A stretch of DNA of 64,000 nt from Marsupella aquatica. Its lineage: Eukaryota > Marchantiophyta. The DNA lies in the NCBI GenBank assembly GCA_973895155.1, contig OZ316896.1, forward strand, positions 6,138,001 to 6,202,000, read 5' to 3'. Below the pieces are notes generated by a model, which was not told where the DNA came from, searched no databases, and saw nothing but the letters and a program-made list of their open reading frames with translations. Positions 1 to 11,424 of the stretch are shown piece by piece. The stretch's first letter is position 1. Each line of letters opens with the position of its first letter. The translations under genes and the position numbers were made by a program.

Positions 1-2461
1 TTGGGACCTCTCTTGTTTATTCTTTTGTACTCTATTTGGCCTTTTTCTGTATAAAGTATGTGTATATTCTCTCGATATATATGTAAAGATTAGAAAAATA
101 TGTCAAGACAAGAAAAGATATATAGGCAAGGCAAACAATTATAAACTTTGCAATGTAGTTATCCAGACATGTTATTTGTGATCTGAACCATACACTTTTG
201 TGGTCGTGTTCAATAACCCATGCATTGCACATAAAAATTGGAGATGCAAGATAGCGGTCACTATATCATAGAATCCAAGCACAATCAAGTGACAAGGAAA
301 AATATATTTGTATTCAAATTTTTCAAAGTTTTTTCCCATTAAATTAACTTTTTAATCTTGGGCAGGTGTAAGTGGGCAGGCTAAGGGCAGATTGGGCAGA
401 CATTTATTTTAGATGTGTGTATGGATAGATCTGACAGTGTTAGAAAACAATGTTTTGATGGAGGGTCAAGATTCCTTCTATTTTATTAGTTTGTAAAGGG
501 ACAATCTAGGGATAAGTATTATAGTGGTAAAGAATGGTTAGAGGGAGTTAGAGGGAGGAGAAGTTCATGGTGACTTCATTCTTGTTCATCATTTGGCAGC
601 TTCATTTTCTTGCTTGGAAAATCTTGTCACTTCACACTAAATGTAATTGCTTTTCTGTTTATTTTTCTCCTGCTAGCCCCGACTACCTGTTCTTTGAACG
701 TGAATAGCGAAGAGGACAATAAAAAAATTATCAAAATATATTTTCTATTCATTAATATTCTTTAAATTTTAATGAAATGATAATATATTATTTTCCTGTA
801 TGTGCACATCAGTCTTTTTGTGTGCACATCCATTTTCTATGCACATATGGATGTTGTGGTGGGGCCATAGTGCTTATATTTTTTGAATGTAATAATTAGA
901 AATTATTATAAAAAATTGGCATGTACATACATCATAGTCGTGTCATTTCTCTCATGACCATAGAGTTACGGTCTAGAGGCTTCACTGGCTTCACTCTAGA
1001 CCTAGGCTCTTAATTAAGACTTCAGTTTGCGCTTTTATATTAAGATTTCTTTACTTTTGGGCCCTGCAAATTCTGCAAAAAAAGGCAGGACATGTTATTA
1101 TAGTTTTTGGTAGTTAGGACAAAAACTTTAGAAGATAGCTATAAAGAATGTCCAAAAGTTGTATGTCCTTATGGACAAGTGGGCTAATCAATCAATTACA
1201 ATCATAATACTTTGACTATGGAAGTGCTTTGACAGGCCCTATTACTGTACTACTTTAGCATGGTTTCTTTTAAGATTTTGGCTGCGGAGCGACTTGAAGC
1301 AATCTAGGTTTAATGAGGTTAGATGGGGCTTGGATTCTATTTTGGTCTCCTAGGTTTCAATATTAAGCTATGTTCAAAGAAAACTATTCCTCTTGCTCAA
1401 ATGTGGATATAACCATGTTTTACTTCACATAAAGGGACAGCTCAAAGTGCATTGTTCTAATGCTCCAGCCCTAGCAAAAAGCATAGAGCTTATAATATAC
1501 ACATCTGTAAACTCATGACTTATATGTGTTGGTGCTTGTCCTTAAATAACTTTAAAGAATGAATTTTACATCAATTTTCTCACCAAAAATATTTTTTCAC
1601 AAATCTTTTCTATGGTGCTGCTCGCTTCATTTCTAGCCATTTTTGGTCAAACAAGGTCCATCAGTCATGTCGTGTTAAGGAACAGGTTAAGCAAGTTTTG
1701 AAGAGCTTCTTTTTTAAAACTATGTGTACAAGTTGCACAAAAACAGTCATGATCTTTGCGGATAGGTCCAATAATATTCTTGGATAATTGACCTAGTTCT
1801 AAGGGTCATGAAGCTTTTCATGCAACTTTTCCAACAGTTTTCCATTAATTAACAAGTATCCTTATTTTGTTTGTGAAGCTGCCCAGAACCAAAGATTAGA
1901 GCATTAAAAGTTTCTGAAATGAAAACTTTCTGAGAGATTCTTTTCCAACTAAATAGATACTCAAAGCTATCCAAATTTTTTCAAAAATAGGGACCAAAAC
2001 AAGCAACCTGGCAAAGTTACAGGTACGTCTAATCTCCCACTTCTAGGGAACATATCCAATTCCGACCCAGTATTCCAAAAAGGCATGAAAGGTTGCCATG
2101 AATCAAACAGCAGAAAACGCAAAGAGAACAAAAACTGAAGCAACGAACACTGAAGCTGCTTGAAATAAGAAAAGGACCTAAAATATCAAATATTTATCCA
2201 GAATTGATCAAGCAAAGTCCGGGGCAAAGTCAAATCAATTTTTGAGTCTTTCACTAATTGCTTGGCTGCAAATTTTGATTAAGGAGGGCGCAGTCAATTC
2301 TGCATCAAATGAACTTGTTTCAGTGGACAATGACATCCGGGGTGACATCCCCATATTTTAGAGAAGAGCTAGCACCGGATTTTGGAACTGGGCTGAATTG
2401 AAATATGAAAAATTTGAGAGCTACAGTAGCAATGGGAGTAATGGCTGCCTAGGCATAAAAC
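1..2461. other. AT-rich intergenic DNA, no gene seen
   Basis: Long AT-rich stretch in all frames interrupted by stops. No domain, tRNA-like cloverleaf or splice-consistent exon was recognised. The only structure seen is the dispersed repeat at about 675-1020. The right end abuts an inverted-repeat element. Confidence 0.6.
675..1020 (+). repeat. Dispersed repeat, copy 1 (related copies near 23.6 kb and 63.3 kb)
   Basis: The segment starting GACTACCTGTTCTTTGAACG resembles CAACTACCCGTTTGTTGAAC at 23.57 kb. In both copies, AT-rich runs, a TGCACATAT-like motif, a CATCATAG-CGTG motif and a TCTAGAG...TCTAGA block follow in the same order. The block CTCTAGACCTAGGCTCTTAA at about 1000 also recurs inverted near 63.28 kb. 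No coding capacity or element termini were seen, so the class is unknown. Confidence 0.5.
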
Positions 2462-3757
2462 TGGAGAGATATACTTAATGGACCTCCAAATGCAACTTTT
2501 TTACTTAACAGACCAAAAGTTGCACACTCTCCCAGTGGGTCTCCGGGCCCACCAAAGGTACCATTTCATGTGAAATGTTCTACTAACGCACTGTGCAGTC
2601 CTTATAACCCAAGATTGTCATTGTAAAACGCAGTATGTTCTACTATTCTTCAGTGTCCGACCGCGCTGCCAAATGCGGTCGACTACAATCGCAGTTCTGA
2701 GTGAATCAATGTATACATTGACCACAATGCATACAAACATCATCTGCAATGTCAAACTAACCATAAGCCGTGCAGTTGCACTTCAACATAGAGCCTCAAG
2801 TTTAGATCATGTATACATTGACATCACTATATCCAAAGACCACAATGTTGGATGAATGAGGCATTGTGTAACCACAACATATACAAAGGAGTGTGGACAT
2901 TGACATCCATGTATAACACATGTATTAGAGTATACATAGTTAACCAACTTAGGGTTTAGAGTAAACCTTTTCGTAGGCGCATAAAAGTTAAATATGTTTA
3001 TATCTTGAATTAAATACATTCTGGACAACGTATTAAGACGAGGGTTGACATAGCAGGAACACGACCAGGAACAGAAGGAAGAAGCAACACAACAGGAACA
3101 AGCAACATGAGAAAATGCGAGAAAATGTCGAGAAACAAACCAAAACACAATGACAACAAAACAGGTTTCAAACGGGTTCCAAAAAGGGTGGGCACATTTG
3201 CATTTTGAAAATTCCTTTAAAGTTGTATACATTTCGGACAATGTACTCATAAAAGCAAGGAGGTTGGGGGAGGTACCGACGGCGCTTGCAAGCTCCAATG
3301 CAGTTGTAAGCTATTTCTTTTGTATCTTGAACACTATAGTGACAATGTATTCTGAAATACTTTGAGGTTGGGGCACAAAGGTGCTTGCATGCTCTAGTAT
3401 ATGCCGCTGCAAACTCGTTCAATTGTAGTTTGAATACCATAGCCATATTGTATTCAGCAAAACTAGGAAGCCATGGCGCTACTGCACAACGGTGCTCGAT
3501 TGCGGTCAAGGGCTACGGTGCTTGTACTGCAATGTTATCGTCGGCCTACTACACACGACCAACCATGGTGTCCACAGGGTACGCAATGGACTTCAACTGT
3601 GTGGTAAAGTGTTTCACAAGAGCATAGTTGTACGGAGTGGGCCCGGAGGTCCATTGGGAAAGAATCTGAAACTTGGGTCCACTGGGAGAGAGGGTGCAAC
3701 TTTTGGTCTGTTAAGTAAAAAAATTGTATTTGGAGGTCCACTAAGTATATCTCTCCA
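2462..3757. mobile_element. Non-autonomous DNA element with ~95-bp terminal inverted repeats
   Basis: The left end reads TGGAGAGATATACTTA and continues through GGACCTCCAAAT, a T-run, ACTTAACAGACCAAAAGTTG, CTCTCCCAGTGG and CCGGGCCCAC. The reverse complement of 3640-3757 gives the same blocks in the same order with a small insertion. The outermost ~65 bases are the best conserved. The 1.1 kb interior carries scattered TGTATACATTGAC-like motifs and no recognisable transposase. No clear target-site duplication was found, so the superfamily (Mutator-like foldback or other) is open. Confidence 0.75.
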
Positions 3758-6683
3758 TAAGAATGTGAATTGAATGCTTGATGTTTAGAACCTGAACCCA
3801 GAACCTACTCCAATAGACAGGGTACCTGTTCCATTCAACAGATTATCTGTCCTAGCAGGTATACGATAAAAGGTCATTTTGTGGGCAGAAGTGTCAACAC
3901 TATTAGGGGAGAGATTTTTGATGTTGTTGGTGGTGTACTAAGGTTTTTGCAGTACATTTGGGCTTCAACTGCATATGAACTCTACCAAACCTAAATGATG
4001 CTCCCATTGACCATAACACTGGTCTTTTGAAATCCCCATGACCCACATTTCCCAAAAATTGAGTTTAATTGTAATAACTTGATGCTCATAAACCAAAATA
4101 TGTTTTAGTTTTGAGGATGCACTAGAGGAGTAGGTAAGGTAAACTTCCATTAAAGTGACAATGATGTTTTGCCATTTTGGTTGAGTTATTCATCATGGAA
4201 TGTGGAGGGGAAAATTATATTATATTAATTTTCATTGTGTTAATATGAAATATTTAGGGCTTGCATTTTTTATGTCTCCTCCTTCTCTAGTTACCTTGAA
4301 GGCAAAAAACTAAAAATTATCTTGAGATTAATAATTATCAAGTCATAAGCCCCAAACTCCCATGGACCACCAAAATAAGCTCCATGGGAGCACTGTGTCC
4401 AACATGGAGGTCCATCCAGGCTTCACGTTCCTACCAAACCACAAATGAAATTAATCTATGTTTGTAATCCAATCTAGTGAATAATTAACCAGGAAGTTGA
4501 TACTTAAAGGGATGCAACCTTTGACCTATCATGTCCAATGGCCCAATTATTTCTGACGCATGAGCATTTATTCAAAGTAATTTTGAGTTAAGAGTAACAT
4601 TGATATTATGCCAGTTGTTCTGTATGGTTTTGACAATACATGAACCCATTAGCACCAACCTGGGTCCCCACTGGAACCCAAATCCCGCCACAAAGCGTAA
4701 TGAGCCTGGCGGACAAGAAAAGGGTGAGGGTGAAAATTTATTGGTTTAAGTACGATGTCATCTCTAATCTGGAAGCAGTCTGAGTGTCTCTGCTAGTTTG
4801 AGCTTCTGCCAGCAGGTAGGCAATTCATATCTTGGGCAGGGACCTTTGTAGAGACTCTTGGGCTCTGTGATCAGAAGAAGAGCCCCAGATAAGCTTTCTT
4901 CTGTGTTTTATGGGTAGTGTGAAGCAAACAAAATATACCTTTTGAAGGTGCAAAATTGTGACCGGAACCCGCATGTCCACAAATTATATCACATGAAAGT
5001 ATTTTGTCAACCATTCCAATAGATGCAATCTTTGATCTCAATTAACTACACTGTTCATCATAATTAGTGTTATGAAAAAATTAGTGTTAGTACAAAATTA
5101 GTGTCACTGTCACTAATTTGGTATAAGTGTTTTTGAGTCCAATAAACACTGATTTTTGTCTGTTTTCATAATTGGTTTTTCCACTTTTGTTGAAAATGCT
5201 AGTAAAATATGGATGATCTTGAGGCCAAAGTACCATTAATTCTTGTGGATTTTTCAAATAGTATTTTCCCTCTATTTTTCCACTCTTGAGACCACAGTAC
5301 CACTAATCCATTTGTGTGGAAATAGTACTGTGTTAACACAACATTAGTATGACTAACACTAGTTTGCGAGTTGGCCCTGAAAATCAACACTCTCAAATTA
5401 CTTTTACTCGCACTTATTACAACGAACAATGTAGAGATTTTAACAGATCCTAAGTCTCCATAGTTAATTGAAGGTGCTTACTTTAAAACTATCCCTCTCT
5501 AGACATGCATTAGTGAGTATTGTTAGATAGTGCCTCTTTAAATACTCTCAATTGCACAAAAAATTCACACCTAAGGATGAAAATTCAAAGCTTTTGATGT
5601 TGGCCACCTTTGACATATGATATGCGTACCCCTGATTCTTGACACCTTTTTAATGTGGTGGCTTTCTCATGTGTGCTCCAATCATCATATGTATAATAAC
5701 AAATTTTGACTCAATAGCCCAGCTCAGGAGGCCTCAAGATTACTTGACAGAAAAAAAATCCATGATCATGTTACTCAAATGAACACCCGTGGTCATTTGA
5801 GTATGTCATTTGTGTACCTCGATGTCAACAAGATGTTCCCATTTAACAGCTCCAACAAAGGAGCACATGGCTTGATAGGTTGGTTCATGTTTTCAATGTC
5901 AACTACTGGAATCTGTGTCATTCTTTTGTCCCACTCACTCTGAAACAAAGTATGTTTGTTCAAATATAATCCAGTAATTTGGTCATGTTAAGCTTGGCTG
6001 GGATCCTAAAGTGCTCTTTATGTGAAAATAATTTGTTTTTTTTACTTTATATCCATATCATTTTAGTTAAATGCAAATGTCCATAAATTCCATGCAAGCT
6101 TAGGAATGCTATCCAAACAACAGGTTTACTGGGAATCCCACCTGCCAAAACTTACTGTTCTTTAGTAATGCAATTGTCTTTAATTGTTTGTGTGGAGGGA
6201 GATAGTGGATTGCACATAACAATATGCATCAGTCAGACAACTTCCTCGAGAACAGGAAGATACATTACGCCATATTGCTGCAGCATTGTTTCACGTCACA
6301 TTTGCCAACACAACTAACATGGAGTTTTCCAAAACTGACATACAAAAGGCTTTAATTTGACATTAGCTGGCCAATCTCTTCAACTTGGCCAGAAGCATGC
6401 AATTTGGCAAAGACTTCATCAAAATGCTACAATTGACTACCATGGGAGCTCCATGACAACTGCTAGTCAATGCCACCCGAGGACCAGCTTTCCCCTATCT
6501 CAAGGTCAGTCGGACAAGGACCTATCTTGATTACTGTTCTTTTTCCATTGAAGTTTTCAAGTGAACCTATCTTGATTAATGTTCTTTTTCCATTGAAATA
6601 CTCAAGTGGTCTTCCATTATCATAGCAAGTTGGAACACTTAGAGGCGTCTACATTTCAAGTCTGCCCAAGCTCTATCTAGCTA
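3758..6683. other. Intergenic DNA, no gene seen
   Basis: No recognisable coding region. Around 5052-5130 there are several ATTAGTGT/AGTGTCACT motifs, which resemble the subterminal motifs of the TA-flanked element starting at 6684. They may be a decayed relative. A 45-bp tandem duplication lies at 6521-6609. Confidence 0.5.
6521..6609 (+). repeat. 45-bp tandem duplication
   Basis: Two adjacent copies begin CCTATCTTGATTA at 6521 and 6566 and share TGTTCTTTTTCCATTGAA. The copies differ at a few positions. Confidence 0.85.
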
Positions 6684-8053
6684 CACTCTTTACAGTATTT
6701 AGTGTCATGAAACAATTAGTGTCACACACACTAATTAGGGGTAGCCCTTGATTTTCAGCCAAGTAACACTATTTACCGCCACCCCCAATTTTGAAAAATA
6801 AATTAACATATTGAAAAATATTGATAATTAGAGGTGACTATGTTATTGGTGGTAAACCTAAACTGGACCCACTCCAAAAAATATCCAGACTACCAACAAC
6901 ATCTCTTTGTGTGTATGTTCTTAGAAAGCTTCTTTGTGTTTTAACTTGTCACTCTTTGTGACAGGTTCACTTGACAGATTGATCATTTTTTGTGTATGTT
7001 CTTAGAAAGCTTCTTTGGGTTTTAGCTTGTCAGTCTTTGTGAAAGGAGGTTGACAGATTGATAACATGGCAGGAATGGATTGGCCATCATAGCTGGATTT
7101 GCTAGAGCAAGGGAATTCAAAAAGAATCAAGACTATGTTAAAATGTCACTGGTAATTAATGTGCATCTCCTTTGGCTTATCCTCACTTCACTTCAAAAAA
7201 TGAAAAATGAAGACCCAAAACATGTGGGGATGTCTGGGACACAGGGCACATCTGTGAAATTGATAAATCCACACAAACATTGTTTTTTACATTGGCAAGG
7301 GACTCTGTAGCTAAGGGGAACAGTTCTGTTGACAGACATGGCATGTCTTATGCACAAAACTCAATGATAAAGATCAGTTTGTCTCTAAATGTCAACGGTG
7401 TATAGTCTGAAAATCAACTTCCACTTGAGCTTCAGAATAGCATAGCGAAGTATTGAGTGAATTTTGAAGTGAGTCAAGTTGGCGTTGACATTGATGCTAC
7501 TGTTGAAGTGGCTCCTGATGTTGGTGAACCAGGTGAAGAGCCAGCTCAACCCACTTCTCTTGGGGCTGTATGCCGTTTTGCAAGGATGAGACACAAGGGA
7601 CAGGTTATAAGAAAGTAAAAATGATTTTAGTTTGTACTTATGTGAGATAGCATGTGTTATTCGTAGTTGATAGAAATGAATCAAACAAATCTTGTTTGCT
7701 TGGTGTGGTTGAATACCCAAACTGCAATTTTGTGTTATGTGAGAAGGAGTTATAAATTTAATTTTGAAGTTTCCCAATGTTTGGGTAGTATATGGAAGGA
7801 GTTATAAGTTTCTGAAGTTTTCTCAATGTTTGAGTAGTAAATTTTGTAAACTGTAATTAAAAATTTTATAAGCAAATTTTGACTAGAATTGTCCATTCTA
7901 TTTTTTGTAACTTAAGTGTATGTGACACTATTTGACTTGTGACCAGAGTTAGTGTCATACTATATTAGTGTCACGCACCCTAATTACCGTCACTTACCTC
8001 AAATATAACCTCACTGCAATTAGAGTGTGTGAGACTAAATACTGTAAAGAGTG
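6684..8053. mobile_element. Non-autonomous element with TA flanks (Tc1/mariner-like termini)
   Basis: The left terminus is CACTCTTTACAGTATTTAGT at 6684. The right terminus, reverse complemented from 8053, is the same 20 bases, and the match continues a few bases further with a mismatch. Both termini are flanked outside by TA (6682-6683 and 8054-8055), which would be a TA target duplication. AGTGTCA motifs recur inside both ends. The interior has no recognisable transposase, so this looks like a deletion derivative or MITE-like element. The superfamily is inferred only from the TA flanks. Confidence 0.7.
6910..7071 (+). repeat. 81-bp tandem duplication inside the TA-flanked element
   Basis: Two copies start TGTGTATGTTCTTAGAAAGC at 6910 and 6991 and end near GACAGATTGAT. 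They are close in sequence with a few substitutions. Confidence 0.85.
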
Positions 8054-9059
8054 TACATGATTGGAAGCTATGAAGATGATTCTCATATAGTCGGAGAAGC
8101 ATGTATGTCCAACTTGCAGGCTGTAAAAGCACACCAAGATGTCTTTGCACAACAATATTAGACTGTCAAAGAGTGGAGATAATCATAAGCTTTCTGGTCC
8201 TCCCTACAGCCATGCCCTGCAGCATTTGACTTCAGGATGGCAAGGGCAAGCTCCATAGACTCCATTCTCTAAGAACTTCCATTCAATTCTCTAACTTCCT
8301 CAGCAGGTATTTCTGATTTAGCTTTTCTAGGTTACCCCCCAAACTGAGCCATAGTTTAAAACTTCCCCCCAATCTCTTTTTATTGTTATACTGCCCGCTA
8401 AACAGTAGACGGATTTATGTAACCCATATTCCCGCTCCGGCCACAATGCTCTCCCCATCCCAAGGTGGGTTAGCCTAACCCACTGTTGGTCACTCTGTGC
8501 CTCCCCCTCCCTTTGCTACTGCATAGCAATCCAGTGACCCTGCATCCCCAACTTGAAAGGCCCAACCTTGCTGTCCGACTGTAATCCCTCCTACCCTCAT
8601 TATTCTTTGAAAAAAAACACATCAACTCTGCACTTTTGGGAGGTCCCAGGCTGCATGGCACATTGTCAACTTTCTTCAAAAGCACATTGCGAGCTCCACT
8701 TGCAACTCCAATCATCTTATTCTGCATCCCACCCAATTTTACCTTTAACACCTGTTTTCCTTAAAAAAACAAGCCTATTCCTGCCATTTCTTACTTGCGG
8801 TTTGAGCCGGCATTGAGAACTGCCAAATACAGTTTTGAATCCCTTCAGGTGACAACTTTAGTGAATGTTTGCAGCTTGTGGCAATTTGTGTGAATGTCTG
8901 CAACTTGCATTCAAAGCTCAGTCCCAACAGGTCCAACCTCCATTGCATCATTTCCTTTGGAAGTCTGGTCGCGGCCATTGCTTTTATCTTGGGTCCTCAC
9001 TTCTTTTCTTCCGACCCATCACACACAAATAAATCTATAAGGATAGGGGCAAAATTGAT
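8054..9059. other. Intergenic DNA, no gene seen
   Basis: Open frames here are short and without recognisable motifs. A palindromic GGGTTAGCCTAACCC occurs near 8467. The copia remnant starts just after this region. Confidence 0.5.
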
Positions 9060-9980
9060 AATCTCAAGGCCCAACTAAGTTATGAGTTTAACATGAAGAA
9101 CTTGGGCACAACCAAGAGGATCCTAGGTATGGAGATTGTCAAGGATGTGAACAAAACCAAACTTTGGCTGACGCAGGAAAGATATACAAAGTAGGTGCTC
9201 TCAAAATTCAACATAGCAGATGCCAAAGGCTATGAGTGTTCCTTTGACAAAACATTTTAATACTTTTGTAGCATTTTGTCCATGACATGCGCGGAAAAAG
9301 GTTTGAAGTCCAAATGAAGTCCTTTATGAGAGTGTTGTGGGCAATTTAATGTATCTCATGGTATGCACCCAACCAAACATAGCTTATGTTGTTGCCAAGG
9401 TAAGAAAATACATGGCAAATCCAGGAAAAGTTCACTAAGAAGAAGTAATATAGATTTTGCATTACATTAGAGTTTCCACTGAGAAGGGTTTATTGTTTGA
9501 TCATGCAAGTTCAAACAATATGAAAGTGCTTCAAGGTTATGTGGATACAAATTATGTAAGTGATTTGGATAAGATGAGGTCAACAACTTGATATGTATTT
9601 ACACTTGCTGGTGGATGCATTAGTTGGAAATCTACCCTCCAAAAGTATGTTGCAAAGTCTATTATGGATGTTGAGTATGTGGCGAGAGTAAAAACAACAT
9701 CAAAGACTATTTGGCTGAAAGAACTTGTCAATGAGATGGGGTTACCATAGGATTGTGTGTATCTTCATTGTGACAGTCAAAGTGCAATTTATACTGTCAG
9801 GAATCAGTTGATGGATGGCAGGATAAAGCACATTGATGTCCACTATCATTTTATCAGACAAACATTATCGGATGATGAATTTAGCTTGTCAAGATTGATG
9901 GAAAGTTTAATCCAGCGGATGCTTTTACCAAAGTATTAGACTCAAGTAGTTTTTCAAGACATTGTAATTCATTACAAATA
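9060..9980 (+). pseudogene. Ty1/copia polyprotein 3' fragment (RT C-terminus and RNase H), decayed
   Basis: Translation in shifting frames gives the copia reverse-transcriptase tail (MKNLGTTKRILGMEI, then a WLTQERYTK-like stretch). The RNase H/integrase-distal part follows, with LHCDSQSAIYTVRNQ, HIDVHYHFIRQ and a broken ADAFTK-like end. Stops and frameshifts are frequent and the 5' two-thirds (gag, protease, integrase, most of RT) is absent. It matches the corresponding part of the second copia element at 34.8-35.8 kb, for example the CDSQSA and DVHYHFI/DIRYHFI blocks. A polypurine tract and LTR follow in the expected order. It is a non-functional relic. Confidence 0.85.
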
Positions 9981-10178
9981 TTGTAAATGTATAATTAACC
10001 AAGAAAATGTCTCTATATGATACTCCATTCAATGGCTTATTGGCTATGGCCTAGTTATAGTTAACCCTTGCGTTAGGGGAGGGCCTTTTGGGTCTACTAT
10101 TTTGAACTTCCCGTGGAGGAACTTGTAAGGAAAATATAATATTATGAACCCTCCCAAGAGGTGAGTCAAGGGGGATTT

Positions 10179-10515
10179 TGTAGAGGTTAATTGAGTGTGG
10201 GGTTAAACTATGGTCAGTATGTTAACTAGGGTTTTCTCTAACCCTAGTTGAAGAGATTGCTCTTTATTTCTCCAAGTTCTAAACGGTGTGAGAACACACA
10301 AAAGAGAGTTTGCAAGAGAGCACATTCTATATAGATTGAGATGAGAGCTTGAAGAGGAAGAGCTATGGTGATGCTCAAGTAGACACATGTTTGTTAATAA
10401 AGTTTTGTCTTCCCGTGGACGTAGCCGACCTTGAGGCAAACCACATAAAAACTGAGTAAGTGTATGGCCTGGAGTGTTTTTCTCCTCACACCCATATGCC
10501 TGGGCATGTTGCAAC
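10179..10515 (+). repeat. Copia 3' LTR of the 9.1 kb relic (end approximate)
   Basis: A purine-rich tract GTCAAGGGGGA precedes TGTAGAGG, the layout expected for a polypurine tract followed by an LTR beginning TG. The second copia element has the equivalent AAGGGGGAGTT-TGTTAAGG arrangement. The right LTR border was not fixed because no matching 5' LTR is present. Confidence 0.6.
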
Positions 10516-11002
10516 GAGGCCTATGCTTCTCATTGTCCTGGGATTTATTTCACCCATTAATTGCTTTGGAGGTCTTTAGGGCTCTTCATCCTATCTTTGA
10601 CCATTTCATTTATGCTTGTATGGTCTTTTGTACGTATAAAGGGGAGGCCTTATCTGGCCCAGCTTTGTCAACAATCTTCTTTAGCAGGTCTATAGGATCA
10701 AACATTCACTATTCTTCGAAGCGTCCAGGCTATTAGTTTTAGTGTCTGTAGACATACCTTGAGACATGCTCCTCTTAATGATTTCCTACGCGGTTTACTC
10801 TAGAGCTTTATCAAGCTTTTCAGTTTGGTGCTCAGTCATGTTTAAGGTTTTTGGAGATTATTGGGCTTTCAGCTAGTTTGTCTTCATGGACTTTTCACCT
10901 GTTTTTGTCAAGTATTTGACTCTTATTTTGGCTAGGTTAACTAGAGTTAGTTAACTGGAGTTGCTTTAGAGTAACTTGGAGCACACATGAAACTACGTCA
11001 CT
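10516..11002. other. Intergenic DNA, no gene seen
   Basis: Between the copia LTR and the retroposon. Open frames are short and unrecognised. Confidence 0.4.
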
Positions 11003-11411
11003 TTTTTTTGTTTTTGTTTTTTGTTTTTTGGGGAAAGGGACCAGCCCAAAACTTTATTACATGCGGAACAAGCCATCTGCCCGGGGAAGAGGACAGGGAG
11101 GACCAAACCAAACAACTGGGGGCAAAAGGGAGGAGCACACCCAGAAAAGGGAGAAAACCGAAAAAAGGGGGCTAGAGAGAAGAGCACACCCAGAGAAGAG
11201 AGGGGGGGGGGGGGGGCAGCACCCAACCCAGATCGCCAAATAAGGAGGAGGCGGATCGAAGAAGGGAGGGGCGCCCATGAGAAGAGGTAACCCACGGCAT
11301 CTGCCAAACTACCTAGAGCAGGCCTACAACCATCAGCAATATCATAACCGAATAACAATCACCAGAACAGACCCAAGGGCAGCACATTACTCCATCCTCC
11401 TCGGACTGCCA
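11003..11411 (-). mobile_element. Short retroposon-like insertion (poly-A on minus strand, 13-bp flanking repeat)
   Basis: On the plus strand the segment begins with an interrupted oligo(T) tract (11003-11032), which reads as an A-rich tail on the minus strand. An AATAAAG lies just upstream of the tail in that orientation. It is flanked by AAACTACGTCACT (10990-11002) and AAACCACGTCACT (11412-11424), a 13-bp direct repeat with one mismatch. This is the signature of target-primed reverse transcription. The interior holds a run of about 17 G and two degenerate AGCACACCCAGA blocks. It is probably a SINE, a truncated LINE or a retrocopy. No ORF is convincing. Confidence 0.55.
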
Positions 11412-11424
11412 AAACCACGTCACT

